Assembly: GCA_037045145.1 (NCBI GenBank)
Contig: JBAOIA010000011.1
Span: forward strand, 1,426,001 to 1,490,000
Length of the DNA stretch: 64,000 nucleotides
DNA from: Bacteroidia bacterium
Lineage (GTDB): Bacteria > Bacteroidota > Bacteroidia > AKYH767-A > OLB10
Reading direction: 5' to 3'
Shown in pieces: positions 23,851 through 32,054 of the stretch (position 1 is the stretch's first letter; every line of letters begins with the position of its first letter). The notes below the pieces were generated by a model. The model was not told the origin of the DNA and searched no databases. It was given only the letters and a program-made list of their open reading frames with translations. The translations under genes were made by a program, and so were the position numbers.

Positions 23851-26800
23851 CTACTGACCGTATATAGAGAGTCGTTTAACTACCATCATGTTTTTACTGA
23901 AATGTATCTTGAAAAGATATAGTCCATCAACAGGCATTGGATGGAGACTTACCAGGCACTTTCCTTTTTCCATATAACATTCAGATTTGAAAATTAATTT
24001 TCCTGTTAAGTCTGTTATAAAAATTTCCGTGTTGCCGGAATAATTGCCGGCTTTTACAATAATATCTTCCCCACTTAAAGGATTTGGATAAATAGAAACT
24101 TCGTTATACCAGGAAATATTATTTATTGCATTTATGGTATCACAATCCCAAAGCCCGGTGTTACCGCCAACACAAATTCCACAAGTGTCAAGATATGCAG
24201 TTCCACCCCAATCACCATGACAATCTTGAATGCAAGGTTGTAATCCTGTATTACCACCAACGCATGTATTGCAAGAATCTAAGAAAGCAGTACCACCCCA
24301 GTCACCATGACAATCTTGAATGCAAGGTTGCAGTCCGGTGTTACCACCAACACAGGTGTTACACGAATCTAAGAATGCAGTACCACCCCAGTCACCATGA
24401 CAATCTTGAATGCAAGGTTGTAATCCTGTATTACCACCAACACAGGTGTTACACGAATCTAAGAAAGCAGTGCCACCCCAATCACCATGACAATCTTGTA
24501 TGCAAGGTAGAAGTCCTGTGAGTCCACCAACGCATGTACTACAAGAATCTAAAAATGCAGCGCCACCCCAGTCACCATGACAATCTTGAATGCAAGGTTG
24601 CAGTCCGGTGTTTCCACCAACACAGGTGTTACACGAATCTAAGAATGCAGTTCCGCCCCAGTCACCATGACAATCTTGTGTACATGGTTGCAGTCCGGTA
24701 TTGCCACCAACACAGGTGTTGCAGGAATCTAAAAATGCAGTGCCACCCCAGTCACCATGACAATCTTGAATGCAAGGTAGAAGTCCTGTGAGTCCACCAA
24801 CGCAAATTCCACATGAATCAATATATGCAGTACCACCCCAGTCACCATGACAATCTTGTGTGCATGGTTGCAGTCCTGTGTTACCACCAACACAAGTATT
24901 ACAAGAATCTAAGAATGCAGTACCACCCCAGTCACCATGACAATCTTGTGTGCATGGTTGCAGTCCTGTGTTACCACCAACACAAGTATTACAAGAATCT
25001 AAGAATGCAGTACCACCCCAGTCACCATGACAATCTTGTATGCATGGTTGAAGTCCCGTGTTACCACCAACGCATGTATTACAAGAATCTAAGAAAGCAG
25101 TACCACCCCAGTCACCATGACAATCTTGAATGCATGGTTGCAGTCCTGTATTACCACCAACGCATGTATTACAAGAATCTAAGAAAGCAGTGCCACCCCA
25201 GTCACCATGACAATCTTGAATGCAAGGTTGAAGTCCTGTGTTACCACCAACACATGTATTACAAGAATCTAAGAATGCAGTACCACCCCAGTCACCATGA
25301 CAATCTTGTATGCAAGGTTGAAGTCCGGTGTTACCGCCAACACAGGTGTTACACGAATCTAAGAAAGCAGTGCCATTAAAAACACCATTGCAATCAGTTG
25401 TGCAATTTGGATAAACACTTTTTTCACTGTATCCACTGAGCCCTCCGTCATCAGTGACTGTTAATCTAATACGGTAGTAATAAATTTCACCGTCACAACC
25501 GGCTGGTAAAATAGTTGCTGTGGTTATTTTGTTAGTATCAGTAGGCTCAGGATGTTCGTGCTGGTTGTGATGAAAATAAACATTCCATTTATAATGTAGT
25601 TGGCCCGGTGTATGCTCTGCATCTGTAACAGATGCCTGAAGTGGCAGTGTTGAAATCTGAAGCATAGAATACAAATCGCCATCATTAAAGCTTGTGATGT
25701 TTACAACAGGAGGTGTATTATTTATTGAAATAAAAACAGAATCTTTTGCAGTATTACCTGCTGTGTCAGTAACCGTTAATACAGCCCAATAACTTTGAAT
25801 AACACCACCCGGACTATTATAAGTATGTTGAGGGCTTATCTGAGTTGAAGTAAAGCCATCGCCAAAACTCCAGAAGAAAGAAAGCGAATCATTCTCCGGA
25901 TCGTGTGATTGACTGCCATCAAAATGAACAAGTAACGGTGATGCACCATACGAAGTATCAGATAATGCAACTGCTGTTGGTATGTTATTTACATTTCCAA
26001 CGTAACAAATTTTTCTGATTTGATCCGGGTATTTTACATAATGGAGACAACCATCTCTTAAGTTTTCAGTTAAAAAAACTACAGGCCCCATGTTTGAAGC
26101 AAAATCTCTGACATAAGTGGCTGTATCGTTTGCATTAAATTTAAATTGCTTTATCCATTCTCCTCCATAATCGGCATGGAAATAACTTCCTTGTAAATCC
26201 AAAGGAAATTTATCACCTTGATATAGTGGACCTGCAACAGAAGCAAAACCACCAAAGCGTACACCATCAACAGGTGATTGTGGGTCATCAATATCTATAG
26301 TAGAAGCATTGTTGCCGGTAAAAATTCCTGTTCGAGAGCGATTACCATGATAATAATCAATCACAGGGCGTGCATGAATAAAGGTATGTACTGTTGCCGG
26401 AATTGGTTGACCCGCGTTACAAGAATTGTTAAAACTTACAATGCCGTTGGCAGTAGGGTTTTTTACCAATTCATGAAATGTAAAATATGGTTGAGTACAA
26501 CCACCGGAACCATAAAGTGGATTTGGTGCAAAGTAGTTAAATTGTTTTGCGGCAAAATAATTTGGATCTAAATCATAGCCTTGATATACAGGCCACCCAA
26601 AATTCATTCCGGGACTATTACAAATATTAATATCTTCCCAAAATTGCCAACCTACATCACCAACAAAAAATGTTCCTGGATTACCTGCCGTAGGATCAGA
26701 TTCTCCGGTTCCGGGTTTAAGTGAAATACGAAAAGGATTTCTTAGACCTAATGCCCAAACTCTTGATTGGGGTGAACGAGCATCAGTGCTGTCATAAAAA

Positions 26801-27579
26801 GGATTTGAAGGAATTCCATCACCTGTTGACGGATCTAAACGTAAAATTTTTCCGTTCAAAGATTGAATTAGTTGTGCCCGATATGCACCAACATTTTGTT
26901 GTGGTGTGATAATACTATCAGCTAATGCCTGAGCCCAATAACTGAGTATAGATGCAATTTGTCCACTATCTGCTGTTGCTGGTGAAGCTCCATCACCAGT
27001 TGTAACGATTAATGTTCCATCTGTTGCAAACAACAGTGTTCCTGCACTATGTGTATCGTACAAAACCGGAATGCCCGTTTTTTTTGTTTCACCAAGTAAA
27101 ATAAGTCTGCTTCCGGGAACAGTTGTTGTAAAATTTGTAGCCGCATTTGCAGTATATCTTGTTATACGGCAAATAGTAGCAGCATCATATTCATTTGTGG
27201 TTGGACTATAGCTGCCTGTACCATAATGAAGGAGATAATGTCTGTCAACAACGTAGTATAAATAAAAGTATCCGTTGGTTCTGAAGTTTGGGTCAATGGC
27301 AAAACCATTCATGCCATGATCGCGCCAGTTACCAACTTCTTCACTGATGTCAATTAATGGTTGTGGTAATTTTACACCATTGGTATCAACAACCCAAACC
27401 AATCCTGCTTTTTCCCAAACATATTTTTGTCCTGTTGAATCATCAGTGTAACCTTCAACAAAGTCCCAACCTGTACTGACAAGTTGATCCGTAAATTGTG
27501 GAGGAAGTACCTGTGCATTTGATAATTGATTTGTTAAAAGAAAAACAATTAGTATAAAAGTATAGTAGTAATATTTCAT
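23851..27579 (-). CDS. Secreted sugar-dehydrogenase-like protein with PKD domain, 14 Cys-rich repeats and T9SS domain
   Basis: 1242 residues. A signal peptide ends about LSNAQ. A glucose/sorbosone-dehydrogenase-like beta-propeller follows (about 25-530; FAIDPNFRTNGYFYLYYV, VWALGLRNPFRISL, NFGWPVYQG). Next is a PKD domain (about 540-625; FDGSQSHDPENDSL, FFWSFGDG) and an Ig-like stretch. Fourteen tandem 30-residue repeats occupy residues 726-1145, with consensus C-x-x-D-C-H-G-D-W-G-G-T-A-F-L-D-S-C-N-T-C-V-G-G-N-T-G. A T9SS sorting domain has YPNPLSGED and ends MVVKRLSIYGQ. Asp/Asn spacing suggests calcium binding plus disulfides (inference). It is probably a surface oxidoreductase or adhesin on a rigid stalk. 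Confidence 0.88.
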   Translation of the reverse strand: MKYYYYTFILIVFLLTNQLSNAQVLPPQFTDQLVSTGWDFVEGYTDDSTGQKYVWEKAGLVWVVDTNGVKLPQPLIDISEEVGNWRDHGMNGFAIDPNFRTNGYFYLYYVVDRHYLLHYGTGSYSPTTNEYDAATICRITRYTANAATNFTTTVPGSRLILLGETKKTGIPVLYDTHSAGTLLFATDGTLIVTTGDGASPATADSGQIASILSYWAQALADSIITPQQNVGAYRAQLIQSLNGKILRLDPSTGDGIPSNPFYDSTDARSPQSRVWALGLRNPFRISLKPGTGESDPTAGNPGTFFVGDVGWQFWEDINICNSPGMNFGWPVYQGYDLDPNYFAAKQFNYFAPNPLYGSGGCTQPYFTFHELVKNPTANGIVSFNNSCNAGQPIPATVHTFIHARPVIDYYHGNRSRTGIFTGNNASTIDIDDPQSPVDGVRFGGFASVAGPLYQGDKFPLDLQGSYFHADYGGEWIKQFKFNANDTATYVRDFASNMGPVVFLTENLRDGCLHYVKYPDQIRKICYVGNVNNIPTAVALSDTSYGASPLLVHFDGSQSHDPENDSLSFFWSFGDGFTSTQISPQHTYNSPGGVIQSYWAVLTVTDTAGNTAKDSVFISINNTPPVVNITSFNDGDLYSMLQISTLPLQASVTDAEHTPGQLHYKWNVYFHHNQHEHPEPTDTNKITTATILPAGCDGEIYYYRIRLTVTDDGGLSGYSEKSVYPNCTTDCNGVFNGTAFLDSCNTCVGGNTGLQPCIQDCHGDWGGTAFLDSCNTCVGGNTGLQPCIQDCHGDWGGTAFLDSCNTCVGGNTGLQPCIQDCHGDWGGTAFLDSCNTCVGGNTGLQPCIQDCHGDWGGTAFLDSCNTCVGGNTGLQPCTQDCHGDWGGTAFLDSCNTCVGGNTGLQPCTQDCHGDWGGTAYIDSCGICVGGLTGLLPCIQDCHGDWGGTAFLDSCNTCVGGNTGLQPCTQDCHGDWGGTAFLDSCNTCVGGNTGLQPCIQDCHGDWGGAAFLDSCSTCVGGLTGLLPCIQDCHGDWGGTAFLDSCNTCVGGNTGLQPCIQDCHGDWGGTAFLDSCNTCVGGNTGLQPCIQDCHGDWGGTAFLDSCNTCVGGNTGLQPCIQDCHGDWGGTAYLDTCGICVGGNTGLWDCDTINAINNISWYNEVSIYPNPLSGEDIIVKAGNYSGNTEIFITDLTGKLIFKSECYMEKGKCLVSLHPMPVDGLYLFKIHFSKNMMVVKRLSIYGQ
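24145..25404. repeat. Fourteen 90-bp in-frame tandem repeats
   Basis: The 1260 bp divide exactly into fourteen 90-bp units within the gene above. Thirteen contain the QDCHGDWGG block and the first is divergent (TTDCNGVFNG). Most differ only at scattered, mainly synonymous bases; a few carry clustered variants (YIDSCGIC, GGLTGLLP), which shows duplication of multi-unit blocks. Copy number is expected to vary between strains. Confidence 0.95.
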
Positions 27580-27942
27580 GATGTCGGTTTATTACAGAAT
27601 AATAAGTGCAAAGATAAACGCTCCTGAAAATATTTTTCTTAGGAAGTTTTGAAGTTTTACACCTATGAATACAAACCTGTTTTGAGAGATAATAAAAACA
27701 AAGGTGAATGACTTTTATTGATAAATGATTTAATTAAATAGCACAAGGTCAGAGAGAATCTTGATTGCCGGCTTTGAAATCATATTTCAGTTTGTTAAGT
27801 AATATTTTCTTTATGAAGAAAAACACAATTAAAATAAATCATATTGCTGTTAGTAACTTTCAAGTACAACAAAGATGAATTTATATTTATGTAAACGATA
27901 ATTGCTCAGAGTTTACAACAGGAATAATTGGTGTAATTTTTA
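27580..27942. other. Intergenic DNA without recognised features
   Basis: 363 bp of AT-rich sequence upstream of the large T9SS gene and downstream of the FKBP gene pair. No open frame, tRNA, strong hairpin or good promoter match was found. Confidence 0.5.
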
Positions 27943-28791
27943 TTAAAGAACTTTTAATAATTCAATTTCAAAAATAATTGGTGTATAAGGAGGAATCGGT
28001 CCATAACCTTTTTCGCCATAAGCGCTGTTAGAAGGAAGAACAACAACCACTTTGCCGCCTTCTTTCATTCTTTGCAAAGCTTCATTCCAACCATCAACTA
28101 GTCCATTGCTTCCAACTTTACAGCGAAATGGATTCTGAATATCTGTCCGCTTGTCAAAAACAGTTCCATCAAGAAAGCTGCCTGTGTACAGAACATCAGC
28201 CAGGTTTTCAGCATTGGCACTGCGGCCTTTTCCTTCCTTGATAACAGTAATAAAAGTTCCTGTTGGAAGAAATTCTCCTTTCAGATTATGGTCAATTACA
28301 TAGTTACTTACCAAAGTAGTCTCCTCATCTCTCTTTTTCTTTTTTGCTAATGAAAGTTCCTTTTCGTATTCCTTTAGATGAGTAATTTTTATCAATCGTA
28401 CTTCAAAAATTATTTTACTTCCCGGTTTAATATAGTGCGGAAGAGATTGTTTGAGTGATTCATTATAAAATTTTTCAGCATCAATTTTAAATTGTACACT
28501 GTCGCCAGGTTGCATCAATGCAAGTCCTTCGTTTATATCACCGGAATATTGTGGTTTTTTCAGGATAAGTCTGAATGAATCTGAAATTGCTTTCGAATTA
28601 AACAGCACAGTGTCACTCTCTGTTTTGTAAAGCATGTTTAAATTAAGAATATCACCCGGTTTGGCTTTGCTTGCATTTGTTTTTGAATCAATTATACAGT
28701 ATTCAAGACCAGATTCAAGTTTCTTGAATTTTTTGCCACACGATGAAATTAAAAGTAAGGTAGCCAAAAGAAAAGCGATTTGTTTACACAT
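27943..28791 (-). CDS. FKBP-type peptidyl-prolyl isomerase lipoprotein, two domains
   Basis: 282 residues. A lipoprotein signal (LLATLLLISSC, Cys at about 18) indicates membrane anchoring in the periplasm. Two FKBP domains are visible. The N-terminal one is degenerate (about 30-125; GDILNLNMLYKTESD, ALMQPGDSVQFKI). The C-terminal one is canonical (about 165-282; VLYTGSFLDGTVFDKR, MKEGGKVVVVLPSNSAYGEKGYGPIPPYTPIIFEIELL). Such proteins assist folding of exported proteins. The start is 1 bp from the stop of the next FKBP gene, so the pair is co-transcribed. Confidence 0.92.
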   Translation of the reverse strand: MCKQIAFLLATLLLISSCGKKFKKLESGLEYCIIDSKTNASKAKPGDILNLNMLYKTESDTVLFNSKAISDSFRLILKKPQYSGDINEGLALMQPGDSVQFKIDAEKFYNESLKQSLPHYIKPGSKIIFEVRLIKITHLKEYEKELSLAKKKKRDEETTLVSNYVIDHNLKGEFLPTGTFITVIKEGKGRSANAENLADVLYTGSFLDGTVFDKRTDIQNPFRCKVGSNGLVDGWNEALQRMKEGGKVVVVLPSNSAYGEKGYGPIPPYTPIIFEIELLKVL

Positions 28792-29340
28792 TTATTTTTT
28801 TATTTTTAACAATTCAACATCATAATATAAAACCGCATTAGGTGGAATGTTAGCCCCATCACCGGTGAAACCATAACCTAGTTTTGAAGGTGTTATTAAT
28901 ACAGCCTTTTCTCCTATTGACAATAGTTGAACGCCTTCTTGTAAACCAACCGGAAGATCTGTTTTACCGATTTGAAAAACTAAATTGCCTGTGCTGTCAG
29001 ACGAGTAACATAAAGTGCCATCAAGTAAATGGACTCTGTAAGCAATTTGGACAATGCTGTGAGCATTTGGCTTGATGCCTTTATTGGTCTTGTAAATATA
29101 ATATCTTAGCCCTGTTGCTGTTGTTTCAACCGGATATTTGTATCGCTTCAAAAAATCTTCAATCTGATCATCTTCAGAATAAACCTGCGCTTTGTTGACC
29201 TTAACTAACTGCTCTTTTAATTTTTCGGAATTTATTTGTTGCTCCTGCTTTGGTTTTTGTTCGTCCGGATTATTTTTACAAGAAGATGTCAAAATCAAAA
29301 ATGCAGCTATTGAAATAGGAATTAAAACCAACTTTTTCAT
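28792..29340 (-). CDS. FKBP-type peptidyl-prolyl isomerase lipoprotein
   Basis: About 182 residues from the ATG at 29340 (MKKLVLIPISIAAFLILTSSC), chosen because it gives a clean lipoprotein signal and sits just after a promoter; the longer frame begins inside the upstream flavoprotein gene. One FKBP domain covers about 95-182 (VQIAYRVHLLDGTLCYSS, LQEGVQLLSIGEKAVLITPSKLGYG, IPPNAVLYYDVELLKI). It is probably a periplasmic folding helper working with the two-domain protein downstream. Confidence 0.9.
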   Translation of the reverse strand: MKKLVLIPISIAAFLILTSSCKNNPDEQKPKQEQQINSEKLKEQLVKVNKAQVYSEDDQIEDFLKRYKYPVETTATGLRYYIYKTNKGIKPNAHSIVQIAYRVHLLDGTLCYSSDSTGNLVFQIGKTDLPVGLQEGVQLLSIGEKAVLITPSKLGYGFTGDGANIPPNAVLYYDVELLKIKK

Positions 29341-29345
29341 ATTTG

Positions 29346-29376
29346 CAAAGTTAGCTATTGTAACATCTTGTTGCAA
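29346..29376 (-). promoter_or_regulatory. Promoter of the FKBP gene pair
   Basis: On the minus strand TTG (29374-29376), 20 nt, then TAACTTTG (29346-29353) match the Bacteroidota -33/-7 elements and end 5 nt before the ATG at 29340. They lie inside the 3' end of the preceding gene. Confidence 0.65.
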
Positions 29377-30598
29377 TATTGCGTGCTGCTATCATGGCTG
29401 TTGACCATGCTGCCTGAAAGTTAAATCCACCGGTAATGCCATCAACATTTATCACTTCTCCTGCAAAAAACAAATTGGTTATTATTTTGCTTTCCATAGT
29501 TTTCATATTTATTTCAGTTAAGTGAACTCCGCCACATGTCACAAACTCTTCTTTGAAAGTTGTTTTGCCGTTCATTTTAACTCTAAAGTCAACTAAAAGA
29601 TTTATTAATGTGTTGATTTGCTTTTTAGAAAGTTGCGCATACTGTGTTTGTTTGTCAATGTTTCCATAATCAATTAAACGTTCCCATAACCGGTTCGGTA
29701 TATTAGTAAAAAATTTGTTGGTTGCTACATTTGTCCTTGCATACAGATTTTTGTTTTCGGCAAATTTTTCTAAAGCTTTTGTATGATTGAAACCTGGCAA
29801 AAAATTTATCGAGACTTCGGTAAGATAATTCTGTTGATTTAACCATGCTGCCGCCCATGCTGACATGCGCAAAACTACCGGGCCACTCAATCCCCAGTGT
29901 GTGATGAGTAGCGGACCTTGTTCAGTTCTGTTGTAAGCCGGTAAATTTAAAGTAACTTCTGTGGCAACTCCTTCAAGACCTTTGAATGGAGAATTTGGGA
30001 TATTGAAAGTGAAAAGTGAAGGAGTAGGATTAATTATAGTATGATTTGATGAAGTACAAATCCACGAATACGATGATGCTGCTGGATGTCCACCTGAAGC
30101 AATGAGCAGAAATGTGGCGTGCATGGTAGTTTTGTCAGATAGGTTCAAAATAAATCTTCCATCTTCTGTTTGAGAGTAATTTGTTAATGCCACACCGGTT
30201 TTAATGGTTACACCTAATTTGTCCGCTTCATTCAAAAAGCAATGGATTATGGTTTCTGATGAATCTGTGTCAGGAAACATCCTTCCATCTGGTTCTGCTT
30301 TTAATTTTATTTTACGCTGACTGAACCACTCAATAGTGTCAGAGGCATTAAACTGATGAAAACAACTTAGTAATTCTTTATTTCCTCGGGGATAATTTGC
30401 AGCTAAGAGTTTATTATCAAAGCACTGATGTGTAACGTTACAACGACCACCACCGGAAATACGAACCTTTGACAATAACTTATGTGTTTTTTCTAAGATA
30501 ATTACTTCCAGATCTGACGCCATTTGTGCAGCATTGATAGCAGAAAAAAAACCTGCAGCACCACCACCGATTATAACAAGTCGTTTCTTTTCGCTCAT
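29351..30598 (-). CDS. HI0933/BaiN-type flavoprotein
   Basis: 415 residues. The N-terminal FAD-binding motif GGGAAGFFSA lies at residues 11-20, followed by KVRISGGGRCNVTH, which is diagnostic of the HI0933 family, and TIKTGVALTN. LLITHWGLSGPVVLRMSAW lies in the insert domain. The C-terminal FAD-contact block is VTCGGVHLTEIN and LFFAGEVINVDGITGGFNFQAAWSTA. The family reduces diverse substrates; the physiological one is unknown here. Its ATG overlaps the xerD stop by 4 bp (ATGA), so translation is coupled. Confidence 0.92.
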   Translation of the reverse strand: MSEKKRLVIIGGGAAGFFSAINAAQMASDLEVIILEKTHKLLSKVRISGGGRCNVTHQCFDNKLLAANYPRGNKELLSCFHQFNASDTIEWFSQRKIKLKAEPDGRMFPDTDSSETIIHCFLNEADKLGVTIKTGVALTNYSQTEDGRFILNLSDKTTMHATFLLIASGGHPAASSYSWICTSSNHTIINPTPSLFTFNIPNSPFKGLEGVATEVTLNLPAYNRTEQGPLLITHWGLSGPVVLRMSAWAAAWLNQQNYLTEVSINFLPGFNHTKALEKFAENKNLYARTNVATNKFFTNIPNRLWERLIDYGNIDKQTQYAQLSKKQINTLINLLVDFRVKMNGKTTFKEEFVTCGGVHLTEINMKTMESKIITNLFFAGEVINVDGITGGFNFQAAWSTAMIAARNIATRCYNS

Positions 30599-31494
30599 GC
30601 GCGTGGATGATGTTGCATAATTTCCTGACGAAGATAATCTCTATCCAAGTGAGTGTAAATTTCTGTTGTAGTGATACTTTCATGACCGAGCATTTCCTGC
30701 ACAGCACGTAAATCGGCACCACCTTCAATAAGGTGTGTAGCAAAACTATGTCTGAAAGTATGTGGGCTTATTTTTTTCTTGAGTTGAATTTTAATTGCTA
30801 ATTGTTTGATGATGGTAAACACCATGACACGTGTTAGCTGAGCACCTCTTCTATTAAGAAAAAGGATATCATCATTTCCGGTTTTAATTTTTATTTGTCT
30901 TCTGAAAGACTCTTCGTAAATATGGATATGTTTAATAGCCGATGAGCCTATGGGAACTAATCTTTCTTTATTGCCTTTACCTGTAATTTTTAAGAAACCT
31001 ATGTCAAAAAAGGAATTCGATTTTTTTAAGGAAATGAGTTCACTTACACGTAACCCTGAACTATAAAGTGTTTCGAGCATGGCTCTGTTGCGCTGACCTT
31101 CGGCTGTACTTAAATCAATAGCATTTAGCAAGGTGTCAATTTCTTGAATAGTTAAAAATTCAGGAAGTTTTCTTCCCAGTTTAGGCGTTTCTAATAATGT
31201 TGTAGGGTCATCAGAGATAATATTTTCGAGTAAGAGAAATTTATAAAATGCTTTAATGCCTGAAATAATTCTGGCTTGCGATCGGGCGCTAAGATTCCGT
31301 TCATTTATCCACTGAATAAATTGCTGCAAATGGTCTAGTGAAAGTGTTTCAACGCTCTTTTCTATGTGTTTTTCCTGAAGAAACTCGTAAAGCAATTCCA
31401 CATCATGTTTATAGGCCTCATTGGAATTGGCAGATAACGATTTTTCCAATTTAATATATGCTGAAAAGCCATTAATATATGCCACCTTACTCAT
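30595..31494 (-). CDS. xerD: Site-specific tyrosine recombinase XerD
   Basis: 299 residues. It resolves chromosome dimers at dif with XerC. The N-terminal SAM-like core-binding domain (about 5-90) and the catalytic domain with the full residue set are visible: R149 (SSGLRVSEL), K173 (GKGNKERLVP), H245 and R248 (HTFRHSFATHL), H271 (MLGHESI) and nucleophile Y280 (TEIYTHLD). The ending is typical of XerD. It is not linked to any mobile element here, so a housekeeping role is the best reading. Confidence 0.93.
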   Translation of the reverse strand: MSKVAYINGFSAYIKLEKSLSANSNEAYKHDVELLYEFLQEKHIEKSVETLSLDHLQQFIQWINERNLSARSQARIISGIKAFYKFLLLENIISDDPTTLLETPKLGRKLPEFLTIQEIDTLLNAIDLSTAEGQRNRAMLETLYSSGLRVSELISLKKSNSFFDIGFLKITGKGNKERLVPIGSSAIKHIHIYEESFRRQIKIKTGNDDILFLNRRGAQLTRVMVFTIIKQLAIKIQLKKKISPHTFRHSFATHLIEGGADLRAVQEMLGHESITTTEIYTHLDRDYLRQEIMQHHPRA

Positions 31495-31611
31495 AGTGCT
31501 AAAGTAGCTAACCTAAACTTATGTCATACGGGATGTTTGGTTGAAATAAAGACAAAAAATCAACGATGGAATGTTTATTGAACTGAATAAAAAATTAAGG
31601 CTAATAAATCG

Positions 31612-31619
31612 TATTTTTG
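31612..31619 (+). promoter_or_regulatory. -7 element of rnpB
   Basis: TATTTTTG fits TAnnTTTG and lies 4 nt before the first base of the RNase P RNA helix P1, right for a start at or near 31624. No good -33 element was seen. Confidence 0.5.
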
Positions 31620-31623
31620 CATC

Positions 31624-32009
31624 AGCAAGCCGCTCTATCGCTCTTGACTCGTTTAAGAGAGGAAAGTCCGGGCAACAGAGAGCATCCTGCCTCCTGTTAA
31701 AGGAGGGTGTAGTTTTAGTGATGAAGCTATAACAGAAAGTGCCACAGAGATAACAATTCCACCAGCAATGAATTGCATGGTGGTAAAGGTGAAAACGTGA
31801 GGTAAGAGCTTACGGGCATCTTCAGTAATGAAAATGCAAGGTAAACCTCAGGAGTTGAAAGGCAAAATATATCACGAACAGGCAATGGCTCGTTGCCGTT
31901 TGTTCAGCAATGAACATCTTCGTGAAGGGTATGCCGCAAACAGACAAATGATAGGGGGTTTGAATGCTGCAAAGTATTCAGATTACAGAATCCGGCTTAC
32001 AGGCTTGCT
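31624..32009 (+). ncRNA. rnpB: RNase P RNA, bacterial class A
   Basis: 386 nt. Helix P1 pairs AGCAAGCC (31624-31631) with GGCTTGCT (32002-32009). The universally conserved blocks are present: GAGGAAAGTCCGGGCA near the 5' end, GGTAAACCTC internally and the 3' P4 strand with ACAGAATCCGGCTTAC. A T-rich tract after P1 ends transcription. It is the catalytic RNA that matures tRNA 5' ends. Confidence 0.95.
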
Positions 32010-32054
32010 TTTATTTTTTTTCTGCTGAATTGCTTTTTAATAATTTAGCAGCCA

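Noticed and set aside
24126..25379. Plus-strand proteins with repeated HPSHHDNL-like text
   Set aside because: They are antisense shadows of the 90-bp repeats in the large minus-strand gene, kept open by the repeat period.
30595..31494. XerD-like gene as the integrase of a mobile island
   Set aside because: Length, motifs and housekeeping neighbours fit the chromosomal dimer-resolution enzyme, and no attachment repeats flank it.
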